From Deltaproteobacteria bacterium (lineage in GTDB: Bacteria; Myxococcota_A; Polyangia; Haliangiales; Haliangiaceae): a stretch of DNA of 5,314 nucleotides. Shown piece by piece: positions 1 through 5,152 of this stretch. How positions within the stretch are numbered: the first letter of the stretch is position 1; every line of letters begins with the position of its first letter. Position numbers and translations under genes: made by a program. Location of the stretch: NCBI GenBank assembly GCA_013696695.1, contig JACCYD010001437.1, positions 1 through 5,314 on the forward strand, written 5' to 3'. The notes below the pieces were generated by a model that saw only the letters and a program-made list of their open reading frames with translations, was not told where the DNA came from and searched no databases.

Positions 1-24
1 GGCATCGGCATCGGCATCGGCATG
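1..24. repeat. GGCATC hexamer tandem repeat at the left edge
   Basis: Four consecutive copies of GGCATC are visible, the last reading GGCATG. In plus frame 1 they encode Gly-Ile repeats followed by Met-Val and a TGA at 28-30, so this could be the extreme 3' end of a gene lying to the left. The other plus frames (Ala-Ser or His-Arg repeats) are also open across the repeat, and on the minus strand an ATG at 21-23 opens a Met-Pro repeat. The window is too short to choose. The repeat itself is seen directly; any coding role is a guess. Confidence 0.6.
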
Positions 25-36
25 GTGTGATCCCGG

Positions 37-56
37 CTGCGGACAGCTGTCCGCAG
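37..56. promoter_or_regulatory. Perfect 20-bp palindrome, candidate activator site or terminator
   Basis: CTGCGGACAGCTGTCCGCAG is its own reverse complement with no interruption. Its centre is about 184 bp before the predicted transcription start of the first lipoprotein gene, within the usual range for an upstream site of a sigma-54 enhancer-binding protein. It contains the half-site CGGACA/TGTCCG, which recurs as an inverted repeat at 1540-1556 upstream of the second lipoprotein gene. The alternative is a terminator for a gene ending at the left edge, but no T-run follows and a palindrome with no loop folds less well as RNA. Confidence 0.45.
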
Positions 57-204
57 TAACTACTGGAGTTGCCACCTGAATTGGGACGTGTTCAGAGCCG
101 ATCGAGGTCGGTTGGCTCCACGGAAAACCCGAGTGGCTGGCAAGTTGATCCGCCACCGGTGCGCCAACTGCGCAACCTGACGGAGGACTCACCTCACGAA
201 TGCG

Positions 205-220
205 TGGCACATGCGCTGCA
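205..220 (+). promoter_or_regulatory. Sigma-54 (RpoN) -24/-12 promoter of first lipoprotein gene
   Basis: The sequence TGGCACATGCGCTGCA matches the sigma-54 consensus TGGCACG-N4-TTGCW. The -24 block TGGCAC is perfect, the -12 block is CTGCA, and the GG-to-GC spacing is exactly right. The predicted transcription start is near 231, leaving a leader of about 28 nt. A matching element stands at 1682-1697 before the paralogous gene, with both blocks kept and only the internal spacer changed. That pattern is what selection on a -24/-12 promoter would produce. Transcription from sigma-54 needs an ATP-dependent enhancer-binding activator, which is not encoded in this window. Confidence 0.72.
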
Positions 221-246
221 CATTGATCCGGCATCACCAACTAGCC

Positions 247-250
247 GGAG
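247..250 (+). promoter_or_regulatory. Ribosome binding site deciding the start at 259
   Basis: GGAG lies 8 nt before the ATG at 259. The paralogous gene has the same GGAG with the same 8-nt gap (1723-1726), which fixes the starts of both proteins and rules out the longer in-frame start at 211. Confidence 0.8.
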
Positions 251-258
251 CCATCCAG

Positions 259-1308
259 ATGAAGACCCTCACCAAGTTCGCTTTTGCTCTCTCCCTCGGC
301 GCCACCGCTTTGACGGGTTGCGCTGCTGACGTCGACGGAACCGATCCCACGGATCCGACGGACCCTGTCGATCCACCGCTGCCCGAGAACGTCGATGCAG
401 CTGGCAAGTACAAGGTGAATTCGTCCTTCGATCTCGCGACCAACCTGCCTGGCAAGGTCGGCGAAGTCACCAACACGTTCATCTCGATGACCGACGATCC
501 GGACGACCCGTCCAACTACATTCTCGATCAGCTGATCGCGAACACGAGCGGCACCTTCAAGAGCATCCTCCAGGGTGCGAAGCCGTTCGTCGCCGGTTAC
601 ATCAACGATCGCATTCTCGAGATCGCCCCCGACTTCATCAGCACGATCCTCGCGGTCGGTAACGACTTCGGCCAGGTCGCCAAGAACTTCGGCCTCAACG
701 AGACGCTCGAAGTCTCCAAGGCCGGCGAAGGCTGGGTCGCGAAGCACAGCGTGCTCGGCGCCCGCTTCAAGATCGACGGCGTCGAAGCTGACTACCCGTT
801 CGCCGATTACGGCACGGAGCCGGTCATTGTCGAGAGCGTCGGCATGTCGCTCGAGTCCTCCGGCAAGTTGACGCTGTCCGACCACACCGTCGGCCTCGCG
901 TACGGCAAGGTCCTGCGCATCGCTCTCGACGGCGCGATCATCCCGTCGCTCGACCCGACCGCGACGAACCTCGCCCAGCTCCTGCAGCATCAGGTCAACT
1001 GCAACGTCGTCGGTCAGGCCGTCAATGACGCCGTCGTCGACACCGTCGGCTTCGGTCCCGGCCCCGGCGTGTTCGCCACGGCCTGCAACCTCGGCCTGCA
1101 GAAGGCGGCCGACGCGATCTACGGCAAGCTCGCTGGCATCGACGGCTCGGCTCTCGAGCTCGGCCTGACGGGCACCGCGAAGGCGCTCGACAAGGATGGC
1201 AACGGTCAGATCGACACCATCCAGACCGGCGCGTGGACGGGCACTGCCAGCTACGCCGGAACCCCGGCCCCGCTCGCGGGCGCGACGTTCTTCGGTTCGC
1301 GGATGTAA
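259..1308 (+). CDS. Secreted lipoprotein of unrecognised family, paralogue A
   Basis: Product of 349 residues; the family and function are not recognised. The N-terminus is a lipoprotein signal peptide: MKTLTK, a hydrophobic core, then the lipobox Leu18-Thr-Gly-Cys21. Lipidation at Cys21 and anchoring to a membrane, probably the outer one, are expected; Ala at +2 gives no Asp retention signal. Residues 24-40 form a flexible Thr-Asp-Pro-rich linker. The folded part carries motifs shared with the neighbour paralogue: TDDPDDP at 78-84, GYINDRILEIAPDF at 113-126, FKIDGV from 170 and PFADY at 180-184. Cys248 and Cys276 may form a disulfide. An EF-hand-like acidic loop DKDGNGQID at 311-319 could bind calcium. 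The C-terminal 19 residues are Gly/Ala/Pro-rich and end FFGSRM. The start at 259 was chosen over 211 because of the ribosome binding site and because the signal peptide then begins normally. Transcription is predicted from the sigma-54 promoter at 205-220. Confidence 0.93.
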   Translation: MKTLTKFAFALSLGATALTGCAADVDGTDPTDPTDPVDPPLPENVDAAGKYKVNSSFDLATNLPGKVGEVTNTFISMTDDPDDPSNYILDQLIANTSGTFKSILQGAKPFVAGYINDRILEIAPDFISTILAVGNDFGQVAKNFGLNETLEVSKAGEGWVAKHSVLGARFKIDGVEADYPFADYGTEPVIVESVGMSLESSGKLTLSDHTVGLAYGKVLRIALDGAIIPSLDPTATNLAQLLQHQVNCNVVGQAVNDAVVDTVGFGPGPGVFATACNLGLQKAADAIYGKLAGIDGSALELGLTGTAKALDKDGNGQIDTIQTGAWTGTASYAGTPAPLAGATFFGSRM

Positions 1309-1360
1309 TCACTTTCGATTTCGATGCGTCAGGTGTTGCCTGCTGCGTCGAGGATGGCTG

Positions 1361-1396
1361 GCCGCCGAGGTAATCCTGCCTCGGCGGTTCTCTTTT
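1361..1396 (+). terminator. Intrinsic terminator 1 after first lipoprotein gene
   Basis: Perfect 9-bp stem CCGCCGAGG / CCTCGGCGG (1362-1370 and 1379-1387) with an 8-nt loop, followed by the T-rich run TTCTCTTTT. It starts 52 bp after the stop codon and is oriented to end the transcript of the first lipoprotein gene. Confidence 0.85.
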
Positions 1397-1420
1397 CGGC
1401 TGGCGATTCATTCGGCCCGC

Positions 1421-1460
1421 AGCGGCGACAGCTTCACAGCTGTCGCCGTTTCTTTGTTTC
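1421..1460 (+). terminator. Intrinsic terminator 2, in tandem with the first
   Basis: Perfect 10-bp stem CGGCGACAGC / GCTGTCGCCG (1423-1432 and 1439-1448) with a 6-nt loop, followed by TTTCTTTGTTTC. Two outer pairs (A-T and G-T) can extend it. Together with the hairpin about 25 bp upstream it forms a double terminator that should stop read-through into the second lipoprotein gene. Confidence 0.87.
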
Positions 1461-1681
1461 GGCGCTGCATGCGCACAGTGCGTGGTTACCCCCGCAACGT
1501 CGCGATGGCCGAAACTGTTGGCGCGATCGCGTTCGTGATTGTCCGATTCACGGACATCGCAGACTTAGCGTGGCCACTCGTCTCCATCAGGACTCTGTGA
1601 GCCCGACCAGTGCAGTTGCCAGTGGCGCATTTTGGATCCGGTAACGAGTTGATCAATCTGCGCAGAGTGTGATGAACGACG
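1461..1681. other. Non-coding upstream region of second lipoprotein gene
   Basis: This stretch belongs to a 426-bp gap between the paralogues, whose first part holds the two terminators. No convincing gene is seen on either strand. It contains an inverted repeat at 1540-1556, short palindromes CGCGATCGCG (1522-1531) and TCTGCGCAGA (1657-1666), and a direct repeat of CCAGTG at 1607-1612 and 1619-1624. TTGATC at 1649-1654 recurs at 145-150 upstream of the first gene, and a CTGCGCA follows within 11-30 bp in both. It is most simply read as a regulatory region. Confidence 0.5.
1540..1556. promoter_or_regulatory. Inverted repeat, candidate activator site of second lipoprotein gene
   Basis: TGTCCGATTCACGGACA has perfect 6-bp arms around a 5-nt centre and no T-run after it. 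It lies about 160 bp before the predicted start near 1708. The same half-site CGGACA/TGTCCG makes up the palindrome at 37-56, though there the halves face each other in the opposite order. A common binding protein is an inference, not shown. Confidence 0.4.
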
Positions 1682-1697
1682 TGGCACACCGCTCGCA
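1682..1697 (+). promoter_or_regulatory. Sigma-54 (RpoN) -24/-12 promoter of second lipoprotein gene
   Basis: TGGCACACCGCTCGCA has a perfect -24 block TGGCAC, a -12 block TCGCA and the invariant GG and GC dinucleotides at the right spacing. The predicted start is near 1708, giving a leader of about 27 nt. Alignment without gaps to 203-222 shows CGTGGCACA and GCACA identical, with differences confined to the 6 bases between them. The distance to the start codon (53 nt from the T of TGGCAC) is within 1 nt of that in the first gene (54 nt). Confidence 0.7.
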
Positions 1698-1722
1698 CAG
1701 TCTCCGATCACCAATCCTCGAC

Positions 1723-1726
1723 GGAG
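1723..1726 (+). promoter_or_regulatory. Ribosome binding site deciding the start at 1735
   Basis: GGAG lies 8 nt before the ATG at 1735, as in the paralogue. Further ATGs at 1738 and 1744 are in frame but less well spaced, and the upstream in-frame start at 1669 would precede the predicted promoter. Confidence 0.78.
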
Positions 1727-1734
1727 AACAGCCC

Positions 1735-2769
1735 ATGATGACGATGCGCAACCTTTCGATCACCCTCCTCCTCGGCCTCGTGGCCACCACTGGTTGCGCC
1801 GCCGATGCGCAGGGAGATGACCCCGCAGACCCGAACGATCCGGCCGATCCGGACGACCCGCAGCCCGTTCCGACGTCGCCGGAAGGCACGTTCGCGATGA
1901 CGAGCACGTTCGATGTCGCCACCAACGCGCCCGGCACGCCCGGCACGGTGGCGAACTACTTCATCAACGCGACGGACGATCCCGATGACCCGACCAAGTT
2001 CATCCTCGACGAGCTCATCAAGGCGATGCCCGATGGCTCGGCGAAGAACTTCCTGACCAACTCGACTGGCTTCGTGTCGGGCTACCTGAACGACCGCCTG
2101 CTCGACATCGCGCCGGACTTTGTCGCGAAGCTGATCGACATGGGCGACGCGTTCGGCCAGGTCACCAAGAACTTCGGCACGTCCGAGGTCCTCGTGATCG
2201 ACGCCGGCGGCAAGGCCACCAAGACCATCAAGGGACTCAAGTTCAAGATCGACAACGTCGACATGGAGTTCCCGTTCGCCGACTACAGCATCGAAGAGAC
2301 CAAGATCGAGAACCTCACGGTCACGCTGAGCCCGACCGGCCAGATCGCGATCAGCCAGCACACGGTGCCGATGAAGTATGGCCAGGTGCTTCGCCTCGCC
2401 ATCGACCAGGCGGTCATCCCGATGGTCGACCCCGCGTCGTCGAACCTCGGCGAAGTGCTCAAGGGTCTCGTCAACTGCCAGGCCGTCGGCCAGTACGTGT
2501 TCGAGGCGATCGACTTCGGCTCGCCGTCGACGTTCGAGTCGGCCTGCAACAGCGGCCTGACCGCCGCCGGCGGCGCCCTCTACAAGGCGCTCGACAACAT
2601 GGACTCCGCCGCGCTCCAGTTCAACCTCACCGGCGCAGCGCGCGGTGTCGACAAGAACCAAGACGGCAAGATGGACGACATCCAGACCGGCCTCTACACC
2701 GGCGAGCTGAGCTACGCCGGCAGCCCGGCCCCGCTCGCGGGCGCGAAGTTCTTCGGTACGCGGATGTAA
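1735..2769 (+). CDS. Secreted lipoprotein of unrecognised family, paralogue B
   Basis: Product of 344 residues, by eye roughly half identical to the upstream lipoprotein over its whole mature length; function not recognised. The signal peptide begins MMTMRN and runs through a Leu-rich core to Thr18-Thr-Gly-Cys21. Thr at -3 is less usual than Leu but tolerated, so lipidation at Cys21 is likely. The linker (about 24-42) is an Asp-Pro repeat of different sequence from the paralogue's. Shared motifs are TDDPDDP (80-86), GYLNDRLLDIAPDF (116-129), FKIDNV from 170, PFADY (180-184), Cys248, Cys271, the acidic loop DKNQDGKMD (306-314) and the C-terminal block ending FFGTRM. The start at 1735 is set by the ribosome binding site. 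The two genes are separated by double terminators and each has its own promoter, so this copy is probably expressed independently but under the same sigma factor. Confidence 0.93.
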   Translation: MMTMRNLSITLLLGLVATTGCAADAQGDDPADPNDPADPDDPQPVPTSPEGTFAMTSTFDVATNAPGTPGTVANYFINATDDPDDPTKFILDELIKAMPDGSAKNFLTNSTGFVSGYLNDRLLDIAPDFVAKLIDMGDAFGQVTKNFGTSEVLVIDAGGKATKTIKGLKFKIDNVDMEFPFADYSIEETKIENLTVTLSPTGQIAISQHTVPMKYGQVLRLAIDQAVIPMVDPASSNLGEVLKGLVNCQAVGQYVFEAIDFGSPSTFESACNSGLTAAGGALYKALDNMDSAALQFNLTGAARGVDKNQDGKMDDIQTGLYTGELSYAGSPAPLAGAKFFGTRM

Positions 2770-2812
2770 CCCCATCCCACCAACAGTTAGGTCGCGCCGC
2801 GCGTGACCCGGT

Positions 2813-2838
2813 CGCCGCCCCTAGGGCGGCGTTCGCCG
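2813..2838. terminator. GC-rich hairpin between convergent genes
   Basis: CGCCGCCC (2813-2820) pairs with GGGCGGCG (2824-2831) around a 3-nt loop. An overlapping smaller hairpin, CGGC-GTTC-GCCG, occupies 2827-2838 and is followed by TTTC. It lies in the 77-bp gap between the ends of the plus-strand lipoprotein gene and the minus-strand TPR gene, where a terminator serving one or both is expected. The T-run is poor on the plus strand and absent on the minus strand, so the call is moderate. Confidence 0.5.
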
Positions 2839-2846
2839 TTTCGGGA

Positions 2847-4169
2847 TCACATACGGGCGAGCAGTCGCGTGCCGAGCTCGCTACCCGGGCGATGCATCAC
2901 CCGCTCGTTGAGGTAATGGCGAGCGAGCTGGAGCTTGCCGCAGCGGCGAGCGGCCTCGATGATCGTCAGCGTGATCAGGTCGCGCTGCGCGTGCGAGCCG
3001 CCGAACCGGTAGGCGATGTCGCGCACCGGCTCGAGCTCGTCGAGACATTGCGCGTAGCGACCGGTGCCGAACGCCGCGACCCCGCGCGCGAGCGGCAGCC
3101 CGACGTCGCGCGACATCATCGCGTTGGTGGTGCTGCCGACGGCGGCGCTCTCGAGATCGTGGAGAATGCGCGCCATCGACGCTTCGCGACCGACCGCGGC
3201 AAACGCGAGCATCGCGTGGACATCGTTGAACGCGTAAAAGCCGCGCTCGCCGTCGAGCTTGGCCTCCCAGAGGTTCGCGAGCCGCGCCATCCGCGACGCG
3301 ACGTCGATGCCGAGTAAATGGAGGCGCCACAGGAGCGCCGACGCATCGACCAGGACGAATGCGATGTCGGTGTCCTCGGCGAGGATGTCGCGATCGAAGA
3401 TCTCGAGCACGCGCGCGATCTCACCGCGATCGAGGTGGAGCAACGCGAGGTGCCAGTGGTTGTGGAACGCGAAGCCGTTCACCGACCACTGCGGCTTCTT
3501 CGATTCGAGCCACTGCATTCCCTGATCGATCTGCCCTTGCATCTCCATGCAGTGGAGGCCGGCATGCACCGCCCAGGCGTCAGCCGGCTCGAGCTCGAGC
3601 GCCTTGTTCGCCGTGGCGAGCGCGGCGTCGTACTGGTTGCACTCCTCGAGACCGAACGCGTAGAAGCCAAGCACGTAGGAGTAGCCCGGCGTGCTCGCGG
3701 ACCACGCCGGCAACACGCGCGAGATCCGGTTGCGCAGGTTCAACGCATCGCCGCGCACGAAGTCGAAGAGATGAGCGGTCTGAAGTGCGATCACGTCGCG
3801 CGGGTTGGCAACCAGCGCGCGATCGAACAGCACGCTGGCGGCGTTCCAATCGCCATCGACGAGCTTGCGAAGGGCCGCACCGAGCGCGCGCTCGCGATCG
3901 TTGGCCACGCCACGCTCGACGAGGGCCTCGAGGGCAGCCACCGAGGGCCGCGCCTGATCGAAGAACCGCTGCTCGCCGAACGAGATCAGCGCGGCGGCCC
4001 GCATCGCGTGGCCGAGCGCGAAGTCGGGACGCGCCTCGAGCGCAGGCTCGATCGTGGCGACCGGGTCGCCGACGTAGGATTGAAACTGCCGGATCGCCTG
4101 CTCGAGCAGATCGAGCGCGGTAGGGTCGGTCATCGAGACCGGGGTGTCGCGGAGGTCGAGGGTGGTCAT
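2847..4169 (-). CDS. TTC38/StaR-like tetratricopeptide repeat protein
   Basis: Product of 440 residues, close to the usual length of the TTC38 family (human TTC38 is about 470). It has no signal peptide or membrane segment, so it is probably cytosolic. Family marks are clear. A TPR-like stretch at 165-195 is followed by DAWAVHAGLHCMEMQGQ (197-213), then WLESKKPQW (220-228), HNHWHLALLHLDRG (236-249), the NDVHAML segment (315-321) and GGSHAQRDL (390-398). The His-rich clusters at 202-206, 236-240, 319 and 393 are typical of the family. The family is an alpha-solenoid of TPR units; one bacterial member, StaR, lies in a glycopeptide antibiotic cluster, but the biochemical role is unknown. It follows the YihY-like gene after a 22-bp gap, which suggests co-transcription. 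The start is uncertain: the ATG at 4169 has only a weak ACGAG-like site, and the in-frame ATG at 4133 has none. Confidence 0.92.
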   Translation of the reverse strand: MTTLDLRDTPVSMTDPTALDLLEQAIRQFQSYVGDPVATIEPALEARPDFALGHAMRAAALISFGEQRFFDQARPSVAALEALVERGVANDRERALGAALRKLVDGDWNAASVLFDRALVANPRDVIALQTAHLFDFVRGDALNLRNRISRVLPAWSASTPGYSYVLGFYAFGLEECNQYDAALATANKALELEPADAWAVHAGLHCMEMQGQIDQGMQWLESKKPQWSVNGFAFHNHWHLALLHLDRGEIARVLEIFDRDILAEDTDIAFVLVDASALLWRLHLLGIDVASRMARLANLWEAKLDGERGFYAFNDVHAMLAFAAVGREASMARILHDLESAAVGSTTNAMMSRDVGLPLARGVAAFGTGRYAQCLDELEPVRDIAYRFGGSHAQRDLITLTIIEAARRCGKLQLARHYLNERVMHRPGSELGTRLLARM

Positions 4170-4191
4170 GGATCTCGTTTTCGTAGCCCGA

Positions 4192-5079
4192 TTAGTACAT
4201 CGAACGATCGGGAGCCGGCGCGCCGGAGTGCCGCTCGAGCTCGGCGTTGACGAAGCCGCCGATCACGATCGCGATCGTCGACAAGTAGAACCACAGCATC
4301 ACGACGACCGTGGTGCCGAAGGCGCCGTACCACAGGTTGTAATCGGCGACGCGATCGACCCACACGGACAACGCCCACGACACGACGACGAGCAACACCG
4401 TACCGAGCAACGCGCCCGGCCACAGGTGGCGCACGTCCGCGAGTGGACGCGGCGACGGCCCGAAGCGATACAGCATCGCAAGCGACGAGAACAGCACGGC
4501 CATCAGCGCCGGCCATCGCAACCACCGCACGATCCCGTAATCGCCATCGAAGCCCATCAACGAGGACACTGCCGGCAGCGCGACGACGACGGTGAACATC
4601 AACATCAGGCCGACCAGCGTGCCGCCCGCGATCGCGATCGTGACCAGCGTTTTCTGAAACCACGGTCGCTGTTCGCGGACGCGATACGCGCGATTGAGGG
4701 CGTCGAGCATCGCGCGCGCCGCTCCGCGCGCCGAGAACACCGCCACGACCACGCTGACCACGAGGGCGAAGCCGAGGTCGCGGTTCGAACGCTGGGCCTG
4801 GCGCTCGAGCTGATCGCTGAGAAAGCCGACCACGTTCGGCGGCAGCACGGCCTCGAGGCCTCGCAGGTGCTGCTGGATCTCGATCGGATCGGCGACGACG
4901 CCATAGACCGCGACCGCGGCGGCGAGCGTCGGCACGACCGCGAAGATCGCGAACAGCGCGGTGCCGCCGGCGAGTGCGGGCATCTCGCCCAGCAGCGCCT
5001 CGCGACCGGCGCGCAGCCAGCGAGCCAGCATCGACTCGCCGGTGTGGTGCCAGTCGTGCAAGCGATGCCAGAGCTTCAC
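4192..5079 (-). CDS. YihY/BrkB-family inner membrane protein
   Basis: Product of 295 residues, the normal length for the YihY/virulence-factor-BrkB family (UPF0761). About six hydrophobic segments are seen, near residues 37-62, 102-118, 144-168, 187-205, 221-243 and 252-277. The family signature is present at the end of the last helix: DYNLWYGAFGTTVVVMLWFY followed by GGFVNAELERH, with Tyr251-Gly252, Leu262-Trp263 and Asn278-Ala-Glu. The segment SARGAARAMLDALNRAY (116-132) is the usual cytoplasmic-loop motif. The protein sits in the inner membrane. The family was once annotated as ribonuclease BN, which was a misassignment, and its transport or structural role is unsettled. The start codon is GTG, supported by an AGGA 7 nt upstream. 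An insertion sequence begins 29 bp before it, so its promoter may have been lost or replaced. Confidence 0.94.
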   Translation of the reverse strand: MKLWHRLHDWHHTGESMLARWLRAGREALLGEMPALAGGTALFAIFAVVPTLAAAVAVYGVVADPIEIQQHLRGLEAVLPPNVVGFLSDQLERQAQRSNRDLGFALVVSVVVAVFSARGAARAMLDALNRAYRVREQRPWFQKTLVTIAIAGGTLVGLMLMFTVVVALPAVSSLMGFDGDYGIVRWLRWPALMAVLFSSLAMLYRFGPSPRPLADVRHLWPGALLGTVLLVVVSWALSVWVDRVADYNLWYGAFGTTVVVMLWFYLSTIAIVIGGFVNAELERHSGAPAPDRSMY

Positions 5080-5086
5080 GGTTCGA

Positions 5087-5090
5087 TCCT
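5087..5090 (-). promoter_or_regulatory. Ribosome binding site supporting the GTG start at 5079
   Basis: Read on the minus strand this is AGGA, 7 nt before the GTG start codon of the YihY-like gene. The first in-frame ATG, at codon 17, has no such site, so GTG is preferred. Confidence 0.65.
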
Positions 5091-5108
5091 ACGCCGGATA
5101 GCTGAGCT

Positions 5109-5127
5109 CTGTTGATTCTACACATGT
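5109..5127 (+). repeat. Left terminal inverted repeat of IS50/Tn5-like element
   Basis: CTGTTGATTCTACACATGT is 19 bp, the same length as the Tn5/IS50 ends. By eye it matches the IS50 outside end at 13 of 19 positions and the Tn5 mosaic end at 14 of 19, including the leading CTG and the core TACACA. It lies 25 bp before the transposase start, at the right orientation and distance for the left end of the element. The 9 bp just outside it, AGCTGAGCT (5100-5108), should be repeated at the far end as the target duplication, which lies beyond the window. Confidence 0.75.
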
Positions 5128-5152
5128 CAGAGCGCCGTGATCCCGTCTCGGC

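Noticed and set aside
1..24. CRISPR-like repeat at the left edge
   Set aside because: The units are contiguous hexamers with no spacers; this is a simple tandem repeat.
76..95. Inverted repeat CTGAA-N10-TTCAG upstream of the first lipoprotein gene
   Set aside because: The arms are only 5 bp and no counterpart was found upstream of the second gene, so chance is a sufficient explanation.
241..990. Long minus-strand open frame opposite the first lipoprotein gene
   Set aside because: It is Arg/Glu/Asp-rich with no recognisable domain, as expected for the antisense of a GC-rich gene whose plus strand has a signal peptide, ribosome binding site and paralogue.
1196..1644. Two overlapping plus-strand open frames running across the terminators
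   Set aside because: They are Arg-rich, start inside the lipoprotein gene or cross two strong intrinsic terminators, and show no ribosome binding site or recognisable domain.
1708..2775. Minus-strand open frame covering the second lipoprotein gene
   Set aside because: Composition is typical of an antisense shadow; the plus-strand gene is supported by homology, promoter and ribosome binding site.
3318..4250. Plus-strand open frame of 310 codons opposite the TPR gene
   Set aside because: It is low-complexity Arg/Glu/Val-rich with no domain, while the minus strand encodes clear TTC38 family motifs.
4144..5115. Plus-strand open frame of 323 codons opposite the yihY-like gene
   Set aside because: It is His/Arg/Asp-rich with no hydrophobic core or motif; the minus strand carries the YihY signature and membrane helices.
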